From the NCBI RefSeq assembly GCF_937616625.2, contig NC_065576.1:31646628-31710627 (forward strand): a DNA stretch of 64,000 nucleotides, in the 5' to 3' direction. Position 1 is the stretch's first letter; each line of letters starts with the position of its first letter. The DNA is from Mercurialis annua. Lineage: Eukaryota; Streptophyta; Magnoliopsida; Malpighiales; Euphorbiaceae. Position numbers and translations under genes: made by a program. This document shows positions 31,034 to 43,056 of this stretch, one piece after another. The notes beneath the pieces were generated by a model that saw only the letters and a list, made by a program, of their open reading frames with translations, made no database searches and was not told the origin of the DNA.

Positions 31034-32634
31034 ATGTCAGAAGTAGTTGAAGGGTCTCGGGGTGCTCGTGATGACTTAGAGCATACCTAAAGTTCTTCAT
31101 CTGTTGAGGAGATCATAGATTTTGCTGAAGAATTCAATTTTCCCGAGTCATACGTTATCGTGAGACCGGGAAAATGTATCGGGCGAATCACATCACAGAT
31201 TCACCTACAAAAATTGTTGTTTTCATGAACAGTTTGTCGCGGGTCTTCTTTTTCCTCTCGAGTCTTTACTTATTGATATTTGTCTTAATTTAAATGTTCC
31301 TACCAGTAAGCTTCATTCAAATGCGATTCGCATTATTTGTTCCTTTATCGAGTCCTGTAGGTCTCGCAACCAAGAGCCTTCACTTGGTTTGTTTAATTAT
31401 TTTTATGTTTTCTCCCGCCGAAAGGACGAAGAGTTTATTTTCATTGGTGGTCGAATCGGTCTCTTTTCCTTCTTCCCTCGTCTTTGAAGGGTTGGACTCC
31501 AAAATGTTTCTTGGTTCAACATTCTTCCTTTTCTTCTTTTTCGCGAAGCTTGACTCAAAGTAAAGTTTCGCTTTCTTTTGTTCCTGTTTTATCTAACGAA
31601 AAGAAAGACTTAGCCCTGGCATTTTTATCGGATTGTCGGACCGAAAAACCTAAACACAACGTTCTTTTTGAGCAATATTTAAATCGTCGCGATTTACTTT
31701 TAGTGGATCTTCCTTTTGAAGGTATTTTTCTAACCTTTCTTATTTTTTGGCGTTTTGTATGATGTCGGCTTCCTTTAGTCACCTTCTTGACAATTTTAAT
31801 GTCGATATGACTGTAGATATGGGCGAGGTAACCAGTGGTGTCCTCCCCTCTCCTGTGCTGATCCGAGCCTTAGCTCGAAAGAGACTCCAAATCCTGCTGG
31901 TGATCAGGTTCCGGGCGCTGGATCTGATTCTGCTATGCCCCAGCAGGATCTTGAGACCTTTCAAGAGAAGGTGCCATCTATTACCAGAAAGATACCTACT
32001 GAGGACTAGACCGGTCCCTCTTCTAAAAGGTTGAAGAAGAGGAAGGCCTGTAAGGAGGCTTCTGCTGGCGAAGCGCCTCGTTTTGTTTAATGTCGGATTC
32101 TCAGGATCCGCCTCGGTATCTAACACCGCAGTTCTTCATGCTTGAATGGAGAATATTATGCTGAAGGAGGACGTAGAGTCCATAGATCGGGACCATGGCG
32201 ATGGTCTCGCGGAGTTCGCCTCTCTTGGCGGCTTTTCGGTAAGTTCCATTTCCTTTCTATATTTATTTATTATGAAGTATTGCCGCGTATTTATTGTGCT
32301 CTTTTTTACCTTGCTGGTGGTCCAATCGATTTCCGTTTTAGAGAAATGCCGCCGAGACGCGGTCGATCAATTGAAAAAGCTCCGGAAATATTGTGAGTCT
32401 TGGCAATCTGAGAAGGAGAAGATGGAGCTGGCTCTGAACGAGGCCGAGGGTCTCACCCAGCAGTTGCGCTCTTCCAAGAGTGCTAAGGAGAGGGACATCG
32501 CAGCTTTGGAGACTCGGTTTCGGACTTTGTCCGAAGAGATCGAGTCTCTAAAGTCTTCTTTAGATGCTCTTACGAAAGAGGGGGATGAGCTGAAGAAGGA
32601 GGAGGAGCGCCTTCACCGCCGATTGGGCGAGTAA
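31034..32634 (+). pseudogene. Antisense ORF of the Tat-type element (putative gypsy-type transposon domain plus coiled coil), decayed
   Basis: Reads on the strand opposite to pol, between integrase and the 3' LTR. From 31034 the frames pieced together give M-S-E-V-V-E-G, F-P-E-S-Y, then (about 31218-31560, with frame changes) E-Q-F-V-A-G-L-L-F-P-L, E-P-S-L-G-L-F and a K-G-W-T-P-K-C-F-L-V motif. These resemble the domain known as putative gypsy type transposon (Transposase_28). The 3' part (32146-32634) carries D-R-D-H-G-D-G-L-A-E-F, possibly a short intron (GTAAGT at 32239, TTTTAG ending 32341), and a long K/E-rich coiled coil. An in-frame stop near 31090 and several frameshifts show decay. 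Some Tat-lineage elements are known to carry antisense genes; the role is unknown. Confidence 0.65.
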
Positions 32635-33472
32635 GGGAGTTTTTACTCCCAGGTGATGACTCATACCGCCTGGCCATTGGGGCGAAGCTGTGGGAGAAGA
32701 ACCCCGGCATCGACCTTTCCGGGGTGAATCAATTGGATCCGGCTTCGCTTGCTAGGGAGGTGAAGGCAAAGCTTGACAAGCAAAAGCAGGATGCCTTGAA
32801 GAAAGTAGCTTGATTTTTTATTTTTCTTTATTTGTGTATCAGATCGTAACATATCCATTGTAATTTTCCTTTTGTTAATATACGGGAATTTTCCACTTAT
32901 TGCATGTTCTTGTTTATTTATTTTTTGAGTTAATCTAAACTCGTGTTCGTTGCTTTTTAATTTTCTGAAGTTAATTTAAACTTCATGAATGCATAATCAT
33001 GAGCCTAGTTGAGATTCAGATGTATATATTTTGTTTGTGAATCCCAACGGATCTGCTATGTTTGTTTTTGACTCAAACGAGTCTTTTGTTTTAACTAGGG
33101 CTCAAACAAGTCTGTTAAATTTGTATATATAGTTTTCTGGCGAATCTTCTTTTATTTCATATTGTAAAAACTTGTACATGCTAGAGATAGCCTATTGGTA
33201 GTACATTCTTAAGTATTCTACATTCCAATATTTCGGGACCATAGATCCGGTCATTTGTTTTAGCTTTTATGCGCCTTTTCCAGTAGTTTCTTCCACTATG
33301 TAGGGTCCGTCCTAATTTGGCTGCATTTTCTTCACTCCAACATTTCCTCGGCCAATTTCGGCGTCTCGTAGAACAAGATCGCCTACTTGAAATTTCCTCC
33401 AGTTCACTCTCTTGTTGTTATATTTAGCGGCTTGCTTCTTGTAAGCTGAGGCTCAGATCCTGCTTGGTTTCT

Positions 33473-33991
33473 TTATTCTTCTAGTAGGTCAAGGCATAAC
33501 CTTATTTTTGATTCGTTTGTGTCTTCTTCTAAGTAGTTCACTCTAATACTTGGTATCCCAATCTCTACGGGTATCACGGCTTCAGTACCGTAGGCGAGTC
33601 TAAAGGGCGTCTCGCCTGTTCCCTTTCTTGGCGTTGTTCTATATGCCCACAGGACACTGTAGAGCTCATCCACCCAATTTTCTTTATATTGGGCTAATCT
33701 TTTCTTTATCCCTTGTTCTATGGTTCGGTTGGTCACTTCAGTCATCCCATTTGTCTGGGGGTGCGCTACCGATGTAAACTTCAAACTTATCATCAGATCT
33801 TCGCAAAACGTCTTAAATCGTTTGCAGTCGAACTGTTTCCCGTTATCTGCTACTATGGTGTGAGGTATGCCGAATCGACATATTACCTCGTTCTTGAAGA
33901 ATTCCTCCACTCTAGCTGCCGTTATGGTTGATACCGGTGCTACTGCGACCCACTTTGTAAAGTGTTCGACTGCTACGATTAAGAATTTCAT
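33473..33991 (-). pseudogene. Tat-type integrase, core domain fragment
   Basis: The 172-residue frame covers the catalytic core: F-L-I-V-A-V-E-H-F-T-K-W, A-D-N-G-K-Q-F-D, and T-N-G-M-T-E-V-T-N-R, then L-A-Y-G-T-E-A-V-I-P of the C-terminal part. The second D and the E of the DD-E triad are present. The position of the first D (normally D-Y/H-F-T-K-W) is E. The zinc-binding N-terminus is on the far side (34000-34300) in broken frames. Likely inactive. Confidence 0.85.
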
Positions 33992-34559
33992 CTGATTTCA
34001 AACTGTTTCAAATGGCCCGACTATGTCGATTCCCCACGTGAAGAATGGCCAAGGACTTTCTAGAGATCCTTGTGGTACCACCGGCCTGTGGCTGACGTTA
34101 TCGTATCTTTGGCATTTGTCACAATTTTCACTAGTGCTTTTGCATCCTCTTTAATATTTGGCCAGTAGTACCCTTGAAACCATTTTTTACTTGCAATGGT
34201 AACCGCTCCTTCGTGTGCTCGGCATATCCCTTCATGAATCTCTTTTAGGATTAGGCTTCCGCTTTCGGGCGAGACACATCTCGCTCAAGGATGTGTCAGG
34301 GAAGTTCGGTAGAGAACTCCATTGTGGTACGAGTAGTTGGCTAATTTGCGGATGACTCAGATAGCTTCGACGTTGTCTGTTGGTAGCTCTCCTTGGTCTA
34401 GATATTTGATCAGCGGGGTCATCTAGGAGTCGGCTTCATCGATAACCATTATTTCCTCTTCGTTGATGCTTGGAGACTTGAGAATTTCCTTTACTTGCAT
34501 TTTCATGAATAGGTCTCCTAATTCGGATGTCGATTTGGCGATGGCGTCAGCGTTGGATT

Positions 34560-35152
34560 TTGTTCTCGTGGGATCTGTATAATTTACCATTGTCCTCCCT
34601 GCGCTTCAATATACGGAGTAATTTCATGACCTTTGCCAAGTATTCTACCATTCCTATTTCTTTAGCCTATTACTCGCCTTTGACTTGATTTACTACTAGT
34701 TGAGAGTCACTGTAGATCTTCAGGATTTCCGTTTTGTTTTTAAAACTAAGCCGAGTCCGGCGATCAGGGCTTCGTATGCTGCAGCGTTGTTGCTGGCGGC
34801 GAATCCAATATTTACTCCTTATTCAATTTTCACCTTTCTGGGGCCTTTGAGAATAGCTCCAGCTCCTGATCCTTTTTCATTAGAAGCTCCATCTACATGC
34901 AATTCCCATAGTAGTTCGGGTACAGATTTTTCTTGTTCTCCGGGAGTGATCTCGGCTACGAAATCCGCCAAAGCTTGTGCTTTGAGTGTTGGGCGGAGTT
35001 CGTATCAGATGTCATGCTCACTTAGTTGGATGGACCAGTGGACGAGTCATCCAGACGTTTCGGGTCTCTGTATCGCCTTTCGCAGAGGCTGGTTTATTCT
35101 TACTACCACATTGTGGCTCTAGAAGTAGTATTTCAACTTTTTTGTGTAGTTA
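34560..35152 (-). pseudogene. Second RNase H-like segment of the Tat-type element (3' piece)
   Basis: Minus-strand translation contains W-E-L-H-V-D-G-A-S-N-E-K-G-S-G-A-G and N-N-A-A-A-Y-E-A-L-I, the first catalytic D and the E-containing helix of RNase H, preceded by a link region with in-frame stops. The gene is cut at 35152 by the solo LTR and continues at 37715. Confidence 0.75.
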
Positions 35153-37714
35153 TGTCACAACCCAAATTATTGAGCCGAGACCGGCGCTAGGGAATGGGAG
35201 TGGTAGCTCCAAAACCCGTAGCAAACCTAAAACCACTAATAATTTTTCGCATTTAAAAATATAATATTATATATAAAACATTTTCGGAAAAACTCTTGTA
35301 GATAATACAATTATAGATATTAAAATATTATATTAGAGTTTACATTCAAAACTAATTATTTGAAATCAATTCACCAATCTTATATTGACACCTACTGACT
35401 ACTGCAGCTCTAGAAACTCATACTTGTGCAAGTCCGACGACTTCTGGCACAATGAAGATGGATTGTCTGATCCGACTCCGACTACCTTCAAACATCAGAG
35501 TGAGGGGTCAGTATTTGGGAAAATATTGAGTGAGTTTGCAAGTTACTAATGGTATTATTAAAATATAGCATCACATGCTTAATACGTATGTAAATTCCAT
35601 ACATGATATAAGCACACATCAGACGTTCCTAAGTAACAGACTCTATCGAAGCTCTAATCCTTGATTTGCTAACGTATATAATTGAATCCACTTGATCCAA
35701 ATGGTCCGACCCGGGAGTGTTTACACTCAACCACGTCAGTCGTGACCAATCTCTTAATTCCAAAGTGTGAGTCCAACTCACTGGTGGGTCCAACCCACTG
35801 GTGGGTCCAACCCACAAGATACGGGGCTCAGGTTACTTTAACCGAGTTCACTCTCGTGGGGCTCAGATCACTTTAACCGAGTTCACTCTCGTATCGCATA
35901 CTAATTCAAATTCCCGTAATCAAGCGTATCCTTATATCATCACAAACAGTCTAATTACACTAGACTGACTCACTGGTAATCTCATAGCCTATTGACACTC
36001 AATAGGTAGTTGATATCTATAGATCTCACACTAGCTACTCATATTCAAAACAATGAATATAACGACATTCATCTAATCCAATTTATCAAACATAACATCT
36101 CATGCAAGCAAATCGTATACATGCGATGTATTGGTAATAATACTAATAAGGTATGAAAATAACTTTTATACGATAATAATACGCGGAAATAAATTTGCCA
36201 CTCACAGTGACCGCTTTCCGAATAATAATATTATAAGATCCCATGAACACGAGCTCCATGCGTTGTTTGATCCTTTAGCTATTCCAGCTCGTCGGTCTAG
36301 TAGTTCGTCGATAAGTCAGTTACTTATCCGGATTACCTGTACGTTTAATTCATAAACGTAGACTTAGTATCAAAATCTTAAGTTATAAACTTAGGTTAAT
36401 GTAATTGTATTTCAAATACGATTCTTAACTTTAATAGTATTCTAATACTTAGTCGAGATATTCGTTATATCTCTTATTCATCGATTCTTAAACTTAGGTT
36501 CCTTATATCTCGAAACCCTAATCGAACACATTATGTTCGATATCCAAATTTCTCGTTTTCGGGGTCCGTATTTTCTTTTCAATATCCGACATTCTCAAAG
36601 TCGGAAACTAGGTTTAAACGGGGCAAAAAGGCCCAAACAGGCGCGATTGCTGGCTGTGCAAGCACACGAAAGGTCCCATGCGTTCGCACGATCCTGTGTG
36701 CGTTCGCACACCGCGTTCAGCCCCAGGAAAATGACTTTTTCGGGCGTTTCGCCGCTCGCTGACATTCCCGACATGCTTACATGTCATTCAAACATATAAT
36801 CCAATTCAATTCTCACCAAAAACGACTATAGAAACACGATTACAATTCGTTTAATTCGTTAAAACGAAATAACTCTTATTTACTAATTCTCACAATAAAA
36901 ACATCAAGCTTACCTCGATTTGAAGCTTATATACGATAGAGAATCGAATTCTGAACAAATCGATATAAAGAACGCTCGATTTGGACGAGAAACGGCGAAA
37001 CCACGGCGGATCGTAATCGTTCGTCATTTTCTTTTCTTTCCTTCACTGATTCATTCTTCCTCTTTCTCGATTCTTCATTTCCTTCAATCCTTAAATATAT
37101 AATTGGCTAAGATACTCTTTAATCCTTCATTTCTTTAACTTAAACCAATTCTCTTTTAAATTTTATAATTTAACCAAATGGTTAATTATTCACTTTAACT
37201 CAATTATTTACGCATTATTTACATCCAAATAAATAATGGTAACCCAAGATTATTATTTTTCCGTCAATCATCTTTTTAATTACTATTCTCGATAGTTAAT
37301 TGGCTAATTTGTACTTTGGTCCTTGAACTTTTCAAAAGTTGCAATTTAGCTCAAAACGCATCCGCGTCCAAATTTTAAAAGGTCTCCGATTGACCCCAAA
37401 TTTTTACCACTATTACTATAAAACATTTCGCGGACCTTGGGAAAATAATTTCCCTTTCGGGACTTAACTGGTTAAATTACCACTTTAGTCCCTGAACTCT
37501 AGTTTGAGACTTTTCTTGAAACCTTTCCCTTTAATTCAAATTCCAACTGTAGAATTGGAATATGATATTAAATTCCGCATAATTACTTTCCCAAGACCGA
37601 CTTAAAAACTTATTTACTTTAATTTCTTGGAAATTATTTCCGATATCGCCACCCTGGCGAGTCAGAACTGGACACATGGTCCAATGAAATACTTAAATAT
37701 TTTGGGGTATTACA
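35153..37714 (-). mobile_element. Solo LTR 'B-prime' (2562 bp) inserted in the Tat element
   Basis: TGTCACAACCC...GGGGTATTACA, flanked by a perfect AGTTA duplication (35148-35152, 37715-37719). It is the same family as the LTR at 59117: both share the first 90 bases, the GTGAGGGGTCAGTATTTGGG block, the TGACACnCAATAGGTAG block and the final 90 bases. It interrupts the RNase H coding region, so it is younger than the Tat insertion. No ORF in it is real. Confidence 0.93.
36655..36711. repeat. Hairpin cluster in LTR B-prime
   Basis: TGTGC-AA-GCACA near 36655-36666, TGCG-TT-CGCA near 36679-36688 and GTGTGCG-TT-CGCACAC at 36696-36711. It occupies the position homologous to the clusters at 29092 and 60584. 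Confidence 0.85.
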
Positions 37715-38645
37715 AGTTACTACGGCGAGCTCCATTTTTTCTATCTCCGGATATCTCATTTCCACTCCTTTCAGGACTCGGCTGATATAATAAATAGGCT
37801 TTAGCTCGCCATCCTCTTCTCTTGCACTGTCCCTATGACTTCCTTTCTCGCGCAAATGTATAAATAGAGCGTTTCTCCATTTAGTGGTCGACTCAGCAGT
37901 GGTGGTTTGGACAGAATTTTTTTAGTTCTTCGAACGCCTCTTTGCAATCCTTATTCCATTCGAAATTTTATGTCCCTTTCAGGGCCTTGAAGAATGGCAC
38001 ACATCTTTTGGCCGAGCAGGACACGAATCTTCCGAGTGCGGTGATTCGCCCATTGAGTTTTTGAACTTCATTTATACTTCGGGGTGCCTTCATATCCATT
38101 ATTGCTTTGATCTTTTCTGGATTCGCCTCTATTCCTCTCTGGGATATCATGAATCTCAGGAATTTTTCTCCTTGTACTTCAAACGTGCACTTGTCCGGAT
38201 TCAGCTTCATCCCAAATTTGTTCACGATTTTAAATGTTTCTGCCAGGTCTTCAGCGTGGCTTTTTTCATTTTTGCTCTTTATAATCAGGTCGTCTACGTA
38301 CACTTGGACTCGCTTTCCGATCTCGTCTTTGAACATGAAATTCAAAATCCTTTGGTATGTCGCTCCGGCATTCTTCAGCCCGTAGGGCATTGCCGTGTAG
38401 CAATAGGTCCCTCCTTCGATTATGAAAGATGTTTTTTCCTGGTCCTGCTCCTTCATTTGAATTTGGTGATAGCCTTGGGCGGCATCCGCCAGGCTGTACA
38501 TCGTGTGTCCTGCGATAGAGTCAAGCAGTTGGTCGATGTCTGGCAGTGGATAACTCTCTTTGGGGCATGCTTTGTTTAAATCTGTATAGTCTACGCACAT
38601 CTTATTTTTCCCATTCGCTTTCTTCACGATTACTACGTTTGCCAC
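37715..38645 (-). pseudogene. Tat-type reverse transcriptase and RNase H start
   Basis: Frame 37968-38645 has V-D-Y-T-D-L-N-K-A-C-P-K, L-P-D-I-D-Q-L-L-D, M-P-Y-G-L-K-N-A-G-A-T-Y and the catalytic Y-V-D-D, all typical of the Tat lineage. After a frame break, 37715-37855 gives P-I-Y-Y-I-S-R-V-L-K-G and R-Y-P-E-I-E-K of the connection/RNase H junction, then is cut by the solo LTR. Stops and frameshifts between the pieces make it non-functional. Confidence 0.88.
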
Positions 38646-38710
38646 CCATTCCGGGTAGTTTACTTCTCTGATGAATCCTGCTTTACTGAATTTTTCTACT
38701 TCGTCAGCTA

Positions 38711-39589
38711 TTATTCTTTATTTCTCTTTGGAGAATTTCCTTTTCTTCTAACGGGATTTTTCGTTCCTGCTACATTTAGATCGTGGGTTATGACGTGCGA
38801 GTCTATTACGATGATTTCTAAAGCCTTGGCGGCGAACGTTCCAATATTCCTTACTAGAATCGCCGTAATTTCTTCTTCAATTTTGGGGTTCATGCCTACC
38901 CACAAATTCACTTTTTTTATCCTCGTTGAAGTCTAGTTTCTTTGTTTCGCCCTCTAATGATGTTTCTTTTTCTTCAATGTCGTGATTGCGGATTTCCTTA
39001 ATCGGTAGGGTTTCGAAGGATTCCTTTATCACCTGGTTATAGCATTCTCTTGTTGTGGTTCAGTTTCCTTGCACTGTGACAATCCCTTTCTTGTTGATAT
39101 CTTCATCGTGAGTGCTTTCACACTGGTTATGGTTGCTGAATCGTAGAGGAATGGTCTCCGCAATATTGCGTTGTATGGTAGGTCGATATCTACGACGCTA
39201 AAACGCGTAGGCAATGCTTCACTTCTTCTTGCTCTTCCCAGCTTGACATCAAGCATGATTGTTCCCATGGGTTTGATGGGAGATCCACCAAATCCAATCA
39301 CCGGAATAGCATTCCTTTTTAGTTCCGCGGGAGCCCTTCCAAGGCTCTCGCAAGCTCTTCTTGTCATCAGATTGATGACACTTCCTTCATCAACCAATAT
39401 CCTTTCTACATTCCAATATTCGATAATCATGGCCATTACTAGGGCTTCATTGTGTTGTTCCATGATTCTCCCAAAGTCCTCTTCGTCGAAAGTCACCAGA
39501 GGTGGAATCATGGATTCTTGTATTTTCTGTTTCTTATGGTGCGATGTGGTTTTTAACTTGTTTTTCAGGTTTATTCCGTCAGAAAACAT
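38711..39589 (-). pseudogene. Tat-type retropepsin (aspartic protease) and linker
   Basis: Frame 39029-39589 contains R-I-L-V-D-E-G-S-V-I-N-L-M and the Y-N-A-I-L-R-R-P-F-L block of LTR-element proteases. The active-site triad reads D-E-G where D-T/S-G is usual; the second Tat-type copy at 51821 shows the same D-E-G-S, so this is a family trait rather than a random mutation. The linker to RT (38711-38911) is in a different frame. Confidence 0.82.
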
Positions 39590-39669
39590 CTTCTTTAATA
39601 GTATTTATTTGAGTTCAGAAAAACTCCTTTGAATTGAAGTTTGGTAAGTTTTTTCACAGACGACGCCAA

Positions 39670-40269
39670 TTGATGGAATAGGCCTTCTGATCCGGTTGAA
39701 TGACCTGCAAAACATGATAGAAGCTAACTGGACGGTGTTTGTCCGATTAACTCTCCGATGCTAAAGTCATTATTGAGCTCAAGCAGAGGTTTTTATGTAT
39801 TTATTGTAGTTATGTGTTTAGGCATACCTCAACCTCCTTTTATAGTAGAAGATTGTATACCTTGTAGAGTTGTAATAGGAAGGTGAGTCCTATTTTGTAG
39901 GATTTGAACCTGATTAGTAGTGATATTCCTTATTCAGACATGAGTCCTACTAAGGAACGTCTTTCTAAATAGTCTCGTATTCCTAAGTTAGAGGTTATCT
40001 TCCTAAGTTGGTCTTTGTATCCAAATAGGAAAAATACTCGAAAATATTCAGTAGATCTGGTAATCTGTCCGAATCCCAGGGTCGGCACGCTTTGTCCGAG
40101 TCCTCAAGGATTCGATATTCTTCCTATTAGATGTGATTTTCCAGTCGAGGCGGATCCTATGGATTCGGCCGCTTGCTTCGTCTGGTTTTTCCCTTTGAGC
40201 GGGAGTCCGATATCGTCTGAGGATAGATCTCATGCGACTCGACTCCATTGTAATTTAAGATATCCATCA
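39670..40269 (-). repeat. 5' LTR of the Tat-type element
   Basis: TGATGGAATAGG...GATATCCATCA, partner of 29830-30438. The primer site follows on the minus strand (complement of the bases just below 39670). Confidence 0.92.
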
Positions 40270-40300
40270 GGTTTATATCGACCACGCTTGATAAAATTTA

Positions 40301-40616
40301 GGCTTAATTGCATGAAAAATCACCAACTTTCGCGTGTTTTTGTTATTTAACATAATCTTTTCTTCTTGGCATAAAAAATCACCAACTTTCATTTTTTGCA
40401 TATTTGTCCACGAGATGTGAAACGACGCCATTTTGAATGTAAAACGGGGTTGTTTTGCGCTAAAACGGCGTCGTTTTGTGCTTAATTTTTCAAAGGAAAC
40501 GATTATGTGGACGAATATGCCAAAAAATGAAAGTTGATGATTTTTTATGTCAAGAAAAAAAGATTCTGTTAAATACCAAAAACACGTGAAAGTTGGTGAT
40601 TTTTGGTGCTTAAGCC
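40301..40616. mobile_element. Mutator-type MITE with long inverted repeats
   Basis: The 9-bp duplication TAAAATTTA is perfect (40292-40300, 40617-40625). The ends GGCTTAATTGC and (inverse) TGCTTAAGCC continue into 100-bp-plus inverted arms that share AAAATCACCAACTTTC and the AAACGACGCC/GGCGTCGTTT centre. There is no ORF. It sits in the LTR C tail, a few bases from the Tat right LTR. Confidence 0.93.
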
Positions 40617-42425
40617 TAAAATTTATACTCCCAAATTTTATCAAATTTTCACGATAACCTTGCGAATATTGACACCAAAAATATTCGCTCGGAACTTATA
40701 AATTATTCTGCATCTAATTCATAAGTTCATTTTATTCCGTTTAATTATATAAAATATTCAAATTTAAATTTTCAAAATTTAAATTTGAAATCCTATAGCC
40801 ACAATATAATTTTAGGGGCACTTATAAATTAAATTTATCTTTAAATTTTATTTACGTTCTCCCGTCTAATAAAATATTAGACACGTGACAATATTTTATC
40901 CCTTAAAAATACGGAAATTTACATTTAAACTCAAAAAATTAACACAGTCATACAATATTATTAAGGGTGAGCAAGAACCGCTAAACTAGTTTATATGAAT
41001 AATTTATAATCTCTAAATAATAGTATCACTTCTAAAATTTAAAAGATAAATCTAAAATTTCAAACGATTAATCATTAAATGGATTACCCTGTAAAACTAT
41101 TTTGATTTTGCAGTTTTTAACCATATATAATCATGAATAAAATTATAGAAAAGAAGAAGATAAATTTTAGGGTTAATATCAAAAAAAAATTACAAACAGG
41201 GGCGGATCTAGCCTTGGGCTCGGGTAGGCTAGAGCACGGGCTGCCGCCGGAAGTCTGGAGGACCGGTGCTGATCTTCTGAAAACCAGCCATGGCTGCCGA
41301 TGCTGAGGAAGAAGGCTGAGGAAGAAAGCTGAGGAAGAAAGATGCTGAATTTTTTCTAATGAAGAGGCCAAAACGACGTCGTTTTGGCCTCTTATTTTTT
41401 TTTTATTAAATAGAGGCCAAAACGACGTCGTTTGGGCCTCTATTTAATTTTAAGGTTTCATCAGCTCTGTTAAAACAGAACAGAAGAAACGGCCAAATGG
41501 GGACTGATGCTTATTAAATGCATTAGCCCCAAAATCCCACTTCCCCCACAAATAAAAATCAGCCCCCACCACCTTTATTTAATTTACAAATTACAAAGTT
41601 TCAATTCAATCCCTCAATTTCTCTAAATTTATGTCATTTGAGGTAACTTTTATTATTCTCTAAATTCTCCATTCAAACTCTTTAACCTAATTTCAAAATA
41701 TACAACCTAATTTATAAATATCATAACCTAATTTTTCAATTTCAAATTCTCCTCCAAAATCAATTAACCTATAACTTTGGGTAAGTCTTTTTCTTTTTAA
41801 ATTTTATTTATGTAATTTTATTTAATTAATTTATTTGTCTTATGGTGAAATAACTCTATTCAATTCTATTTGTTTAGGTTTTCCACTTGATTTATTCATA
41901 AAAAATCAAAAAAAGGAATTGGACTACAACAAGTAAGTATTCGAAATTATTGTCATTTTATTTTATTGATAAATATTTGATGAATATTATTATTTTGATA
42001 TTTTTGTGAATGTTAAATTAAATTGTATGATAAAACTAATTGAAATAATTGTATTTAGGTTATGGATAAATATGTTATTAGAACACCAAAAATTGTTAAT
42101 TCTTGTGATAAAGGAGATGATTTGGGTGCATCATCGGGAGAAAAAGAAAACGTGTCGAGTTTGATTCTACTGATGTAATTGCGGACCCTGGAGAACGAAT
42201 TTCGATTGATGACTATGAAATCAATATTAGAGATGAAGTGAGACGTGCGTATGTGCTTAAAGGTCCTTGTCAACCAAAGGGTCATAAATTTCCTCAGAAA
42301 AAATTTGGAAATCAAAATAGAAGTTTTCAAAGCACTTGGTTTCGTGATTATGTGTGGTTGGAGTATAGTTTATCAAAAGATGCAGGATTTTGCTTATGGT
42401 GTTATTTGCTTTTTTGGGTTTTTTG

Positions 42426-42937
42426 TGTTCATAACGCAGCGGAATTTCAAAAATTTATCTAAAAACCCAAACCAAGATCCATGTAATTCGAATTAACAGA
42501 ATAAGTACTTACTTGTATGTCGAATTCAACAGCAATGTAGGAAGGAAGGAGGTGGTTCACTTTGGTGATACCTGGCCTCGGATAAGAAACGCCTCCAAAA
42601 GAATGCGTCCTCTACGAGTATCCACACGAACGGACCTTAGCCAAAACTAGTGCTTGTGTGCTAGCACTATTGCTTCACCAGCAATTTCGAATTTTTAGTG
42701 ATTTAGTGAATAATGAATTTCGTGATTCTCAAACCAATTGGTTAATGTGTATTTATAGTGATACAATAACACTAGGGTTTGAGACAAATTCGAATTTCAA
42801 TCTCATTGTAATTCTTGCAAGTTTATGTTTATCAAAAACTCCTTTTTAATAATCATTCATATATATTAATTATTTATTATCTTCAAAAAATAATAAATTA
42901 AGGAAAACACTTATCCTTAATTTCGAATTAATATATA

Positions 42938-42980
<43 letters not shown>

Positions 42981-42982
42981 CG

Positions 42983-43056
<74 letters not shown>

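Larger units (their letters stand above)
29830..40269 (-). mobile_element. Tat-type Ty3/gypsy retrotransposon, minus strand, gag-deleted
   Basis: LTRs at 29830-30438 and 39670-40269 (TGATGG...CCATCA) flank a decayed internal region. Target duplications GGTCT (29825-29829) and GGTTT (40270-40274) match at four of five bases. On the minus strand the 5' LTR is followed by TTGGCGTCGTCTGTGA (primer site, complement around 39654-39669), and the 3' LTR is preceded by a purine tract GCGTGGGGGCTAA (complement of 30439-30451). Order on the minus strand: protease, RT, RNase H, second RNase H-like segment, integrase, then a 3-kb region with an antisense ORF. Gag is missing: protease coding starts within about 80 bases of the primer site. 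A solo LTR (35153-37714) splits the RNase H region. Confidence 0.92.
26806..40923 (-). mobile_element. Solo LTR 'C' of a chromovirus-like gypsy element, split by three nested insertions
   Basis: The LTR begins TGTCACGACCC at 26806 and ends ...AATTTACA at 40923 (TGTAAATTT... to ...GGGTCGTGACA on the minus strand). The 5-bp duplication TTTAA is perfect (26801-26805, 40924-40928), which shows both ends belong together although they are 14 kb apart. Inside it are a CACTA MITE (26962-27341), a Tat-type element (29830-40269) and a Mutator-type MITE (40301-40616). Without these the LTR is about 3.0 kb, long as in Tekay/Del-type chromoviruses. There is no internal region, so it is a solo LTR left by LTR-LTR recombination. 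Orientation is set by related LTRs with PPT/PBS at 53826 and 59117. Confidence 0.88.

Noticed and set aside
42945..43054. AT tract as a replication or matrix attachment element
   Set aside because: It is a plain dinucleotide microsatellite within an LTR; nothing else supports a function.
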